Assembly (NCBI GenBank): GCA_001263235.1
Contig: LGRD01000018.1
Location: 146,917 to 210,916, forward strand
Length of the DNA stretch: 64,000 nucleotides
Reading direction: 5' to 3'
DNA from: Methylibium sp. NZG
GTDB lineage: Bacteria > Pseudomonadota > Gammaproteobacteria > Burkholderiales > Burkholderiaceae_C
Notes under the pieces: generated by a model
Told to the model about the DNA's origin: nothing
The model's database searches: none
The model's input: only the letters and a program-made list of their open reading frames with translations
In this document: positions 47,201-56,363 of the stretch, one piece after another
How the letters are laid out: the number at the start of each line of letters is the position of its first letter
Numbering within the stretch: the first letter of the stretch is position 1
Translations under genes and position numbers: made by a program

Positions 47201-47704
47201 GGTGAAGTTGCCCGGCGTCGATGCGACTCCCGGCACCTGGAAGCGGCCGAGCGAGGTTTCGAGCCGCACGCGCAGCGGCGCGCCGTCGAGCGCGGTGAGC
47301 TCGTTGCCGGCCGCGTCGAAGGCCTTGATGCGCAGCCGCAGCGCTGTTTTGCCATCGGCCGGCGCGCTGGCCGCGCTGACCGACATCAGCAGCTTGGCGC
47401 CCTCGGGCAGGCCCCTGCTGCGGCGCCACAGGCCTTCGTCGGCGGCGACGGGCAGGTTGCTGTTTTCGCTGCTCAGCGGCACGCCGTCGATGCGGCGGAA
47501 GGCGACGCCACTGGTCGCCTGGTTCTCGATCACGGCGGCGGCGGGGTCGATGGCCTTGTCGGTCTCGTTCGCAATCGCCGCGGTGGCGCCGAGGGCCATC
47601 AGCACGGCCGCTGACATCAGCGTCAGCAGCGGCGTGGAGCGTCGGGTCGGGTCGGTCATCGAGCGCGCCGCGTTCATATCGGTGGGGGTGGAGAAGGTGC
47701 GCAT
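44237..47704 (-). CDS. Large outer-membrane beta-barrel protein with N-terminal Ig-like domain
   Basis: 1,155 residues from ATG 47704, whose A is the last base of the preceding gene's stop (TGATG). Signal peptide to about residue 45 (LMALGATAAIA). Residues about 90-250 look like an invasin-type Ig domain (TALRLRIKAFDAAGNELTAL, GQATVVLMAPVTPGDAVLRA). The rest is rich in alternating strands typical of a big barrel (RRIDEKS-type turns, VAEVAQSKGNQYVN, GWHLRLRFKFDEKTF). No TonB box or plug is evident. It may be the outer-membrane anchor or exporter of the DUF11 repeat protein. The C-terminus extends about 30 residues past the last strand. Confidence 0.75.
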   Translation of the reverse strand: MRTFSTPTDMNAARSMTDPTRRSTPLLTLMSAAVLMALGATAAIANETDKAIDPAAAVIENQATSGVAFRRIDGVPLSSENSNLPVAADEGLWRRSRGLPEGAKLLMSVSAASAPADGKTALRLRIKAFDAAGNELTALDGAPLRVRLETSLGRFQVPGVASTPGNFTTGTAPGAQLTTTPTGQPVTELAAVELLLDRNGQATVVLMAPVTPGDAVLRASSGAVGVQGEISFVPDLRPLIAVGIVEGAINFSKVKKTDPNAPTLTDTEFEESLRHWSKTNSAGDRTLAGRAALFVKGTIKGEYLLTAAADSDKLTREKLFRDVDPNAFYPIYGDASIKEYDAQSKSRVYVRIDKDKSYLLYGDYTTASNDAGNRLASYSRSLTGAKWHFENQTVKVNAYAARDLTRNLVDEQPGRGISGPYALGQPNAIVNSEVVELIVRDRNAPAIVLKRQTLVRYADYDFEPFSGRLLFRQPVPSVDENLNPVSIRVAYEVEEGSVKHWVGGVDAKVKIGENLAIGGSVAEDRNPAAPYRIAGVNAELKLGTQTYIVAEVAQSKGNQYVNQTLAAFAGAAPIDQTGRAGRIEMRHDGEALKARAYVARSGSTFQNPSAGLAPGRQEAGVRGDYPVTETITANAELLQTKDNSGTVTDGANRNAASVGAGIKLSDRIKLDVSVNRISENQIAGTGGVLSPVDAQQSSLGGLGWNSNTTFGIGGSGLLASPSAFAGLSPNAGAPALVPNSYTSVKARLTAKVTDDATVYGEYERATDDRQRAAVGGEYRIDEKSRAYAKHEFANSLTGIYGLTTDGSKSHSTVLGVDTEYMKDGQVFSEYRLAGAQNGSDAAAAMGVRNLWRVAAGVNLTTSFERQQLNPATAASQEATAVSLGADYTADARYKMGGRLEYRTSDTQDAWLSSLAYDRKLNDDWAALLRNLYLRQTSQGIAADNGQQTQDRLQLGLAYRDTQTNFWHGLGRLELRTERSSAVSAPVDSRAWIASLHANVQPNRAWVFAGQVAHKNVAEAFASPTGATNANGLPISTLGERDTWRGTLLSGRATWDFAERFDASAYASVQTAKGTRLNGLGGELGYRVMDNLWLSLGYTGGKYSDVDTFSSNQSWNGWHLRLRFKFDEKTFSRDDPRVNRTLDGAADGANPRQWRE

Positions 47705-50700
47705 CACCGGCCACCTCCGTCCGCAGGCCGAGCCGCAGGTGTTCGGTCGACCTTGTGCTGATCGCTGTTGAACTGGATGCCCCACGGTTCGTCCTTGCCG
47801 ACCTGCTTCTGCGGCACATACACCGGGCCCAGCCGGCGCCGTTGGTTGACCTGCTCCAGCACCTTCGGGAAGCAGCTCTGCTCGCGGAAGTCGGCGCGGT
47901 GCAGCTCGCCGTTCTTCAGGTCGATGAACAGGCTCTCGGCGTCGCCCGCGTTGCGGCTGGACGTGACGCCGAAGCGCGCGCCGACCGGTGCCGACTGCGG
48001 GTCGATCTTCAGCACGTGCGTGATCGCGCGCACGCCGCACAGGCTGTACTGGCCGTTCTCGTCGGTCGTCACGTTGGTGCCGTCTTCCATGTACAGGCGC
48101 ATGCCGGGGATACCGGGTTCGCCGCTGTCTTGCACCTTGTTCTGGTTGCAGTCCACAAAGACCTTGCCGATCACACAGGCCTCGGCGGCGAACACGCCGC
48201 CGCTGACCTTCACACCGGCGCTCGCGGCGCCGGAGCGCGTCGGGCCGGCTTCGACGTAGGCGACGTTGACGCCGGTGCCCTTGTCGGCGCCGATCCCCAG
48301 ACGCACGCGGTAGACGATGAGGGCCTCGCTGTTGGCCGGCATCAAGCCCAGGTCGAAGATCAGCTTCGGGCCGGGGAAGCCGGTGATGGCGGTGTCTGCG
48401 ATGCGCGTCACCGTCGCCACGCCGAGTTGCAGCGTGGCGCTGCCGGCGATCATGCGGAAGCCCAGCGGCAGCGTGTCCACCACGCGCACGCCCGGCACCG
48501 CAAACGCATTCGTGTTGCGCACGCGGATGCGGTACTGCACCGAGTCGCCGATCGTCACCTGCGTTTTGTCAGCGGCCTTCTGCAGCAGCAGCTCTGCCGC
48601 CACGTTCGGGTCGAGCGGGATGTGGTTGTGGATCACCTGCGCGCTGCCTGTGCCCAGGCTGATGACGAGGTGGTAGGTGGTCGGCTGGCCCTGCGCTGGC
48701 GCGGTGGCTTGCGGCACCACGGCGTAGGTGGCGCCGCTTTGGCTGGCCAACGGCGCGCTCGGCGCGATGGCGCGCGACGGGGGAAGGCCGTAGCCGGCCG
48801 GCGGCGTGACGCGGATCGTGTACGCCGTGACGGCTGCGGGGCAGGCCGCGTTGGCGCCGGGCAGCAGGTCGAAGCGGTAGAAGCCGGCCGTGGCGCCGGT
48901 GCCGGCCGTCGTCTGGCCTTGCTGGCCCGGCAGCACGCAGGCGGCCGGCAGCGGCGTGCCGCCGGGGCCGAGCAGCTCGACCAGCGCGCCGCCGATGGGC
49001 AGCCGCGAGGTGCTGTCGTAGACCACGCCGCTCGGGTCCACCGGCAGGCTCTGCTGCGGCACGGTCGTGCCGGCGGCCACGGTGACGAGCAGCGTGCGCG
49101 TCGTCAGGTCGAGCGTGGAGTTGGGCTGCGGGTTGTTGTTCTCGCCGTTCACCGGGATGCCGATCACCGGCCCCGCGCCGCCCGCCGGCCCCGGCGCGCG
49201 GAAGCGCACCTGGTAGCTGCCCTCGGGCACGCCGACGACGCTGTAGTTGCCGTTCGCATCGGTCTGCGCTGTGGCCGGCGCGCCGCTGGCGGTGAGCACC
49301 ACCTGCCCGCCGACGTTGATGCCGTTGATCACCGTGCCGGGCGGGAAGAGCACCTCCACCGTGAAGCCCGCCAGACCAGCCTCGCTCGGGTCGCGCACGC
49401 GGTTACCGCCGGTGCTGCTGCCTGTATCGCTCCACACCGAGCCGCTGATCGCGCCGGGCAGCGTCAGCGGCGTCGGGTCGTTGCTGCCGCCGGTGTCGCC
49501 GGGCGCGCCGGGGTTGGTGCCGGTGGGGTTGGTGCCGCTGTCGGAGCGGTCGGTGGCGATCGGCGGGCCGGCGGGCGTGCCGCCCGGCGTGGCGGCCGGG
49601 GCCGGGTAGCTGCTGACGATGGCGGTGTTGTTGAACGGGCCGGTCGAACCGTTCGGCGCGAACACCACCGTGAAGCGGAACATGCACGACTGCGCCGCGT
49701 CGAGCGAGGTCTGGCCCGTCATCAGGTTGGTGTTGCCCAAGCTGAAGGCGGGGTTCACCGCGCACTGCGCCGTGCTGGCGCCCACCCGGGCCGGGTTGCT
49801 CAGGCCGCTGACGGCGGTGACGCTGGCCGGCGGCGGGAACGTGGCCGACAGGTTCTCGGCGATCTGCACATTCGTGGCCGGCACCGTGCCGGTGTTGGCG
49901 GCGGTCACTTCATAGACCACGCTGTAGGCCGATGTCCCGGTCGCGGTCACGCTCACCACCCGCTTGGCCGCGCCGAGTTGTTGCTGCGCCAGCGTCACCA
50001 CGGTCGGCGTGGCGGGGTCGCTGCCCGGCGTGGGCGGCAGGTTGGGCGGGGCAGGCGGCGTGCCGGGCGGGCTGCCGGCCGGCGGCGAAGTGCCGGCGGT
50101 GGACACGTCGGTGCTGCTGGCCACCGGCGGCGGCGTGGGCGTGCCGCCGGGGAAGGTGTAGCCAGGGTTGGGCGTGGTGTCGTCGGCGACTGCCGACGCA
50201 TAGACGCTGTTGACCAGCGGCGTGGTCGGCACGGCGCCGGCGAACGTCACGACCACGGTGAAGCGGATCGTGCAGCGCTGGCCGCCGGCCAGGTCGTCGG
50301 TGCCGGCGAGCAACCGCGTGTTGCTCGTGCCGTTGAAGGCCGCGTTGGGCGTGCACGTGCCTCCGGTGGCAACCACGCTGTAGCTGCCAGCCTTGATGGC
50401 GGTTGCCGCGCTGCCGAACGTGCTCGGCAGGTTTTCGTCGGCCTGCACGTTGAACACCGTGCTGCCGGCCGGCCCGGCATTGCCGACCACCACGACATAC
50501 GGCAACTCGAAGCTGCTCGGGCCGACCTGCAGCGGCACGCCGACCGCCTTCACCACATCGACCTTGCCGAGGATGGTGACGGTGGCAATGGCGGTGTCGC
50601 ACTGCGGTGGCGCTTGCGCCGGCAGCGCGCAAATCTGGTACGTGACCGGGTAGGTGCCAGCCGGTGTGCCGGGGGCGATGGTCAGCACGCCTGTCGCCGG

Positions 50701-53700
50701 GTCGAGCGTGATGCCCGGCGGCAGCGGCGTGACGAGCGCCAGCGCGACCGTGACGTTGCCGCCGGCGCCAGCCGTGGCGGCTGCAGCGCCTTGGGTGTCG
50801 TTGGCCAGCAGGTTGAGCGTGCCGCCGTTGCCGAACGGCGCGCTGGCGGTGTCGTTCAGCGCGTCGATGATCGCGATGGTCGCGGCCGTGCTGTTGTTGC
50901 CGCCGGTGCCGGTGCCGCCGTTGCTGTCGTTCGTGGCGCCGGTGGTGCCGGTGAGCGTGATCGCCACCGGGGTGGTGTTCGTGCCGCCCGTCGTGCCGGG
51001 CGTGGTGTAGCTGACGGGGCAGGTCAGCGTGGCGCCGGTCGGCAGGCTGGCCGCGCTGCCGCTGGAGGCAACGCAGGCGCCCACGGTCAGCACCACCGGC
51101 GCGCCGGTGCTGTCGGCTGCGGTGGCGGCGCAGGTGGCGGCGGTGGCTGCGACCGCGCCGATGTTGCTGCAGACCAGGCTGCCGCTCACGACCGAGCCCG
51201 GCGCGCTCACGGCGGGCAGGCCACTGAACGCCGGGGTCATGTCGGAGATGGTCGCCACCGCCGTGACGGTCAACGTCGCGGTGTCGCAGGCAGCGGCGTT
51301 GGGCGCCGGTGCGCAGACCTGGTAGTTGACCGTGCAGGTGCCCGAAGCCGGCACGTTGAAGGTGGCCGTGCCGGTGGTGCTGACGCTGGCCGCCACGCAA
51401 GTCCCGCCGGGCTGGACGGTGAAGGTGGAGCCGGGCGGGAACTGGTCGTTCGTCGCGACGTTGCTGGTCTGCCCGGTGCTGCCGGGCGGTGCCGACGTGC
51501 TGTCGTTGACGGCGTCGATGATGACCACCGTGGCGGCCACGCTGTTGTTGCCGCCGGCCGTGGTGCCGCCGTTGGTGTCGTTCGCGGCGCCGGTGGTGCC
51601 GGTGAGCGTGACGGCCACCGGCGCTGTGTCGCTGCCGCCGGCCGTGCCCGGGGTCAGGTAGCTGACGGCGCAGGTGAGCGTGGCGCCTGCGGGCAAGCTG
51701 GCCGCGCTGCCGCTGGACGCCGTACAGACGCCGACCGTGACCGGCACCGCCACGCCGCTGCTGTCCACCGCCGTCGTGGTGCAGGTGGCGTTCGCGGCTG
51801 CCGCCGGGCCGGCGTTGGTGCAGACGATGCTTCCAGCCACCGCGCTACCCGGCGCGCTGACGCCGGGCAGGCCGGTGAACACCGGGCTCATGTCGGCCGA
51901 TGCGGCGGTGACGGTGAGCGTGGCGGTGTCGCACGTGGTGGCGTTGGGTGCCGGAGCACACACCTGGTAGTTGACGGTGCAATTGCCGCTGGCCACCACG
52001 TCGTAGGTGGCGATGCCCGCCGCGCTGACGCTGCCGTTGGTGCAGGTGCCGCCGGGTTGCACGCTGAACACCGAGCCGGGTGGGAACTGGTCGTTGGTGC
52101 TGAGGTTGCTGGTCTGCCCGGTGCTGCCGCCGGGTTTGCTGTCGGTGTCGGTCAGCGCGTCGATGACCGTGGCGACCAGCGTCGCCACGTTGTTGGCAGC
52201 GTTCGTGTCGTTGGTTGCGCCGGTGGTGCCGGTGAAGGTGACGGCGGTCGTCGCCTCGTCGGCCCCGCCTTGGGTGCCCGGTGCAGCGTAGTCGTAGGTG
52301 CAGGCGATGCTGGCGCCTGCGGCCACGGTGCTGCCCGAGGCCGGCGTGCACACCACGTTGCTCACCGTGCCGGCGCTGGCGGTGGGCACGCAGGTGGCAG
52401 TGGTGGCGGGGCTGCTGCCGACGGCGTTGGTGCAGGTCAGCGTCAGGCCGGCGAAAGTCTGGCCGGGCCGCACCACGGTGGGCGTGCTGGCGCCGAGCGT
52501 GACGCTCATGTCGGCCGGCGGTGCGGCCGTCGGCGTGATGGGCGGCGTGAGCGCGCAGCCGGCCGGCGTGTTGTTGGCGGTGCAGGCGTCGGGCACGGTG
52601 ACGGGGGGTACTCCGCCCCCTGGATCGAGCGCTGCCTTGTTGATCGCCGGGACGCCGGCCGCGGCCGCTTGCGGCGTGACGCTGATCGTGAACGAGGCGG
52701 ACCCGCCGGCGGGGATGCCCGCCGGTGTGGTGACCGTGCACACCAAGCTCAGGCCAGCCGCAAGCGTGCCGCTGGCAGTGCAGCTCGCCGCCGTGGCCCC
52801 GGCGCCGGGTGCAGCGCTGTTGTAGGTGAAGTTGGGCGGAAGCCGGTCGTTGACGATCTCGACGGCGGGAGAGGTCACGGCATTCGCGCCGTTCGTCAGC
52901 GTCAGCGTGTAGTTCCCCGGCACGCCCACGGTAAAGCTCGCAGGGTTGGCTTTGGCCAGACTGAGGTTGACCGTTTGCGGTGCGCACGACGCGGCGTCGT
53001 GCTCCGGGGTGGGAGGAATGGTGGCGCCGATGGCCGACGTGGCGGTGGCCAGGTCGATGGTCAGCCAATTCAGATTGTTCAGGTCGCGGATCAGCATGAA
53101 GCGACCGTCGCGCGAGAACACGATGCCGCCGGCGTTGCTCGGCGTCGGGCCGGTGTAGGTGGAGTAGGGGCTCACCACGCCGGTCGTCGTATCCCATCGA
53201 TAAATCGTGAAATCCGGCACCGTCAGGCTGCTGGCCACGAACAGGACCGCGCCGTCGGTCGGCCGCACGGCGATGTCGAAGATCCGGTACGGCACAGGCG
53301 TGCCGATGTTGGTGGCGGCGCCGGTCGTCAGGTTGATTTCGTACAACTGCGTGGTGAAAGGCGCCACGCCGTTTTCGCCCGCGATGTAGTAGCGCGGGCC
53401 CGCGGGGGTTTCCACCACCACCGCCGCAGCGGTCAACAAATTGGGCGAGGCAGGGTTCAGGCCGGTAATGTTGGCCACCACCACGGCCGAGCCGGCACCT
53501 GCGCTGCCAATGCGGATGAGCTGCTGCAGGCCGGTGCCGTCGGAGCTGCGCGCGACGGCATAAAGGTAATTGTCCTGGTAGTTGTAGCCGAGCGAATTCA
53601 ACGCAGGCGCGGCGCCGGAACTCCAAGGCGTGCCGAGCGGAATCTCGGCGGATACCAAACCGGTGGTGGTGCTGTAGGCGGCCGTGGCCAGTTGGCCGGT

Positions 53701-53814
53701 GGCGATGCTGTAGGCGGTGGCGTCACAGACAAAAGGAGCGCCCTGACCGTACACAAAGGGCGCCGCCGCTGTGGCCAGCACACCGATCAACGACCTGATC
53801 TTGTTCTTCAACAC
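47704..53814 (-). CDS. Giant DUF11/SdrD-B-like repeat surface protein
   Basis: 2,036 residues from GTG 53814, preferred because GGGGA lies upstream and the signal peptide (LKNKIRSLIGVLATAAAPFV) starts there; GTG 53844 would add ten residues. Residues about 25-290 resemble a DUF6923 propeller (YEINLTTGAATNIGTP). A DUF11 domain and three or so long tandem units follow (SADMSPVFTGLPGVSAPGS; NDQFPPGS-x-F-x-VQPGGTC; CTVNYQVCAPAPNA). Further DUF11 domains and SdrD-B-like domains come next (GSVWSDTGSSTGGNRVRDPS and KVFVDCNQNKVQDSGEPGIP). This architecture is of an adhesin or filamentous surface protein. It is translationally coupled to the barrel gene. Confidence 0.82.
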   Translation of the reverse strand: MLKNKIRSLIGVLATAAAPFVYGQGAPFVCDATAYSIATGQLATAAYSTTTGLVSAEIPLGTPWSSGAAPALNSLGYNYQDNYLYAVARSSDGTGLQQLIRIGSAGAGSAVVVANITGLNPASPNLLTAAAVVVETPAGPRYYIAGENGVAPFTTQLYEINLTTGAATNIGTPVPYRIFDIAVRPTDGAVLFVASSLTVPDFTIYRWDTTTGVVSPYSTYTGPTPSNAGGIVFSRDGRFMLIRDLNNLNWLTIDLATATSAIGATIPPTPEHDAASCAPQTVNLSLAKANPASFTVGVPGNYTLTLTNGANAVTSPAVEIVNDRLPPNFTYNSAAPGAGATAASCTASGTLAAGLSLVCTVTTPAGIPAGGSASFTISVTPQAAAAGVPAINKAALDPGGGVPPVTVPDACTANNTPAGCALTPPITPTAAPPADMSVTLGASTPTVVRPGQTFAGLTLTCTNAVGSSPATTATCVPTASAGTVSNVVCTPASGSTVAAGASIACTYDYAAPGTQGGADEATTAVTFTGTTGATNDTNAANNVATLVATVIDALTDTDSKPGGSTGQTSNLSTNDQFPPGSVFSVQPGGTCTNGSVSAAGIATYDVVASGNCTVNYQVCAPAPNATTCDTATLTVTAASADMSPVFTGLPGVSAPGSAVAGSIVCTNAGPAAAANATCTTTAVDSSGVAVPVTVGVCTASSGSAASLPAGATLTCAVSYLTPGTAGGSDTAPVAVTLTGTTGAANDTNGGTTAGGNNSVAATVVIIDAVNDSTSAPPGSTGQTSNVATNDQFPPGSTFTVQPGGTCVAASVSTTGTATFNVPASGTCTVNYQVCAPAPNAAACDTATLTVTAVATISDMTPAFSGLPAVSAPGSVVSGSLVCSNIGAVAATAATCAATAADSTGAPVVLTVGACVASSGSAASLPTGATLTCPVSYTTPGTTGGTNTTPVAITLTGTTGATNDSNGGTGTGGNNSTAATIAIIDALNDTASAPFGNGGTLNLLANDTQGAAAATAGAGGNVTVALALVTPLPPGITLDPATGVLTIAPGTPAGTYPVTYQICALPAQAPPQCDTAIATVTILGKVDVVKAVGVPLQVGPSSFELPYVVVVGNAGPAGSTVFNVQADENLPSTFGSAATAIKAGSYSVVATGGTCTPNAAFNGTSNTRLLAGTDDLAGGQRCTIRFTVVVTFAGAVPTTPLVNSVYASAVADDTTPNPGYTFPGGTPTPPPVASSTDVSTAGTSPPAGSPPGTPPAPPNLPPTPGSDPATPTVVTLAQQQLGAAKRVVSVTATGTSAYSVVYEVTAANTGTVPATNVQIAENLSATFPPPASVTAVSGLSNPARVGASTAQCAVNPAFSLGNTNLMTGQTSLDAAQSCMFRFTVVFAPNGSTGPFNNTAIVSSYPAPAATPGGTPAGPPIATDRSDSGTNPTGTNPGAPGDTGGSNDPTPLTLPGAISGSVWSDTGSSTGGNRVRDPSEAGLAGFTVEVLFPPGTVINGINVGGQVVLTASGAPATAQTDANGNYSVVGVPEGSYQVRFRAPGPAGGAGPVIGIPVNGENNNPQPNSTLDLTTRTLLVTVAAGTTVPQQSLPVDPSGVVYDSTSRLPIGGALVELLGPGGTPLPAACVLPGQQGQTTAGTGATAGFYRFDLLPGANAACPAAVTAYTIRVTPPAGYGLPPSRAIAPSAPLASQSGATYAVVPQATAPAQGQPTTYHLVISLGTGSAQVIHNHIPLDPNVAAELLLQKAADKTQVTIGDSVQYRIRVRNTNAFAVPGVRVVDTLPLGFRMIAGSATLQLGVATVTRIADTAITGFPGPKLIFDLGLMPANSEALIVYRVRLGIGADKGTGVNVAYVEAGPTRSGAASAGVKVSGGVFAAEACVIGKVFVDCNQNKVQDSGEPGIPGMRLYMEDGTNVTTDENGQYSLCGVRAITHVLKIDPQSAPVGARFGVTSSRNAGDAESLFIDLKNGELHRADFREQSCFPKVLEQVNQRRRLGPVYVPQKQVGKDEPWGIQFNSDQHKVDRTPAARPADGGGR

Positions 53815-54359
53815 TGTTTTCCCCAGCCTTGCGCCTTGCTGCACCTACCGAGAAACTCGACTTGATTCACCCGCTACCGCAGTGTGGTCTTTTCGAGGCA
53901 TATTCAACCTATTTCTTGGTCGAACTCGAGGGCGAACTAATTCTTGTTGGCTTGCCTAAACCAATCGGCGGGGCTTGTTCGAGTATGCCGACGTTACGGA
54001 ATCGCTCCAACCTACCCCTGCGGGCATTCTCACGGCATCGAGATGAGGGAGTCCCCCCCGTTCCGGGGGATGGTCACCCAAAAATCTAACTATGCAACAC
54101 TCCGCAGGCACGCGTGTTGAGGTTTTGCAACGCCGCTGCCGATGCCGCGCACTGCCGAAGCCCTGAGCGCGCCTGCCCGTGCAGCGTGCAGATGTCACGG
54201 CGCCCGCTGATGGAGCGGGCCCGCGCAGGTGGCGCCGCTTGATCCAGGGGTGCGGCAGGGCGGCGGCGCCCATGCGAGGCGCTACGATTCCGGGAGCACT
54301 TGCCCACGGTTTCACCGATCGGGGCATTGGTAACCTCAGGGCGAGCACATCTCGTCGCA
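53815..54359. other. 545-bp divergent intergenic region
   Basis: Separates the giant surface protein (-) from the acyl-CoA synthetase (+). It is clearly less GC-rich than its surroundings between about 53880 and 54110, as expected for regulatory DNA. A hairpin TCCCCC/GGGGGA lies at 54052-54070 and resembles half of the family B repeat at 32246-32261. No gene, RNA or named operator could be recognised. The leader of the surface protein may be long. Confidence 0.5.
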
Positions 54360-56222
54360 ATGTCCGCGCCGCCACTCGACCGCAACACGACCTTCGCCGT
54401 GCAAGTACTCACCAACGGCTTCAATGTCAGCACACCGGCAAAGCCCGGGGCAACGGCCGCTTCGGCCGACCCGGCGGTGCTGCGCCGACCTCAGGGCAAC
54501 TTGTCCTATGTGTCCGGCGTGACGGACGATCCGCTGCGCTTCGTTACGCTGTCGCAGGCGCTCGACGAAACCGTGGCCGCCCACGGCACACGGGCGGCCG
54601 CCATCTTCAGCTCGGAGCGCGAGGTGATGAGCTGGAAGGAGCTGCAGCGCCAGTCCGACGACGTGGCCGCTGCGCTTCTGGGCCTGGGGCTGCAGCGCGG
54701 CGACCGCATCGGCATGTGCTCGGCAAACCGGCGTGAGTGGCTGCTGGCTCAGTTCGGCGCCGCCCGCATCGGTGCGGTGCTGGTGAATCTGAACCCGGCT
54801 TACCGCAGCACCGAGCTGGAGTTTGCGCTGAACAAGGTGCGTTGCCGCGTGCTGATCCTGGCGCGCTCGACAGCGGCCGGCAACCACCTCGGGATGCTGC
54901 GAGTGCTCGCGCCCGAACTCGACCAGCCGGGCGCCAAGCCGGTGCTCGAGTCGCGCCGCTTGCCGCATCTGAGGCATGTGATCGTGCTCGGTGAAGGCCT
55001 GGTGCCGGCACGCGCCGAACGCTTCTCCGACTTCCTGCGCCGCGGCAGCGCCAATGGCAAGCGCCGCCTGGCGGCGTTGGCCGCGGCGCTCGACCCGGAC
55101 GATGCGGTGAGCCTGCAGTTCACCGGCGGCACCACCGGCGCGCCCAAGGCGGTGGCGCTGTCGCACTTCAGCATCGTCAACAACGCGCGTTTCGCGGCGC
55201 GCGCGATGCAGGTCGGCGAGGGCGACAAGCTGTGCATCGCCGGCCCGCTGCACCAGAGCCTGGGGCTGGTGCTGGGCGTGCTCACCTGCGTGACCACCGG
55301 CGCGACGATGGTCTTTCCGGGGCCGGACTTCGACCCGCTGCGCACACTCGATGCCGTCTCGCGCCACCGCTGCACGGTGCTGCACGGCGGGCCGGCGCTG
55401 TTCCAGGCGCTGCTGGACCACCCTGAGCTGCCGGAATACGACACCAGCAGCCTGCGCACCGGCATCGTTGCCGGCGCACCTTGCCCGGCGGACATGCTGG
55501 AGCGTGCCGTGCAGTTGCTGTGTCTGGACGAACTGACCGTCGTCTACGGCATGACCGAGGCCGGCCCGGTGACCTTCCAGACCGACGTGGACGACCCGCT
55601 GGAGTTGCGTGTGGCGACGGTCGGCCGCGTGCACCCGAACATCGAGGTGAAGATCGTCGACCCCGACGACCGCATCGTGCCGGTGGGGCGCCTGGGCGAA
55701 CTGTGCGTGCGGGGCTACTCGGTGATGCGTGGCTACTGGGAAGACGCCAAGCGCACCCGCGACGCCTTCGACGAAACCGGCTGGATGCGCACCGGCGACC
55801 TCGCCACGCTGGACGCCGACGGCTACTGCCGCATCGTCGGCCGCGTTCGCGACCGCGTGTTGCGGGGCAACCGGCTCGTCTGCCCCGAAGCGGTCGAAGC
55901 GCTGATCCGCCGCCACCCTAAGGTGCAGGACGCGCAGGTGTTCGGCGTGCCTGAGGTGAAGCCAGAAGGAAGGTCCGACGCCAAACCCGAAGGCAACCGC
56001 GGCGAGGATCTTTGCGCGTGGATCGTGCTGGCGCCGGGCGCCGCAGCGTCCGCCGAGGAGATCCGCGCGTTCTGCCGCGCCAAGGGCGAGGCCGAGCAGG
56101 TGCCAGGGCCGGTGCGGTTCGTCGCCGCGTTTCCCGTCACGGCCTCGGGCAAGGCCCAAAAGTTCGCAATGCGCGCGAGCATGGTGCGCGAGATGAAGGC
56201 ACGGGAAATCAAGACGGCCTGA
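54360..56222 (+). CDS. AMP-binding acyl-CoA synthetase/ligase
   Basis: 620 residues from ATG 54360. Adenylate-forming motifs: A3 LQFTGGTTGAPKAVALSH, A5 VYGMTEAGPV, A7 WMRTGDLATLD, A8 GYCRIVGRVRDRVLRGNRLV, and A10 FPVTASGKAQKFAMR with the catalytic lysine. Residues 1-60 are a poorly conserved extension. It activates a carboxylic acid, probably a medium- or long-chain fatty acid, to its CoA ester. The insert EVKPEGRSDAKPEGN in the C-terminal domain is unusual. It is monocistronic; the next gene is 141 bp away. Confidence 0.9.
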   Translation: MSAPPLDRNTTFAVQVLTNGFNVSTPAKPGATAASADPAVLRRPQGNLSYVSGVTDDPLRFVTLSQALDETVAAHGTRAAAIFSSEREVMSWKELQRQSDDVAAALLGLGLQRGDRIGMCSANRREWLLAQFGAARIGAVLVNLNPAYRSTELEFALNKVRCRVLILARSTAAGNHLGMLRVLAPELDQPGAKPVLESRRLPHLRHVIVLGEGLVPARAERFSDFLRRGSANGKRRLAALAAALDPDDAVSLQFTGGTTGAPKAVALSHFSIVNNARFAARAMQVGEGDKLCIAGPLHQSLGLVLGVLTCVTTGATMVFPGPDFDPLRTLDAVSRHRCTVLHGGPALFQALLDHPELPEYDTSSLRTGIVAGAPCPADMLERAVQLLCLDELTVVYGMTEAGPVTFQTDVDDPLELRVATVGRVHPNIEVKIVDPDDRIVPVGRLGELCVRGYSVMRGYWEDAKRTRDAFDETGWMRTGDLATLDADGYCRIVGRVRDRVLRGNRLVCPEAVEALIRRHPKVQDAQVFGVPEVKPEGRSDAKPEGNRGEDLCAWIVLAPGAAASAEEIRAFCRAKGEAEQVPGPVRFVAAFPVTASGKAQKFAMRASMVREMKAREIKTA

Positions 56223-56363
56223 TCGGCGGCCGCCCGATCGAGTTGGCCGCTGAATGCGGCCTTGTGGCGGCAAGGGTGATTGCCCGGCCTCGACCCCTCA
56301 CCGCGTCGCTGATACGCTGCCGACCTCAACGCCCAACCCGATCTACCGGACAGGAGAACCCCG

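Noticed and set aside
47755..53865. A 2,036-codon open frame on the + strand opposite the giant surface gene
   Set aside because: Its translation is Arg/Ala/Gly/His-rich with no domain pattern. It is the antisense shadow of a GC-rich, repetitive gene whose minus-strand product has clear domains and a signal peptide.
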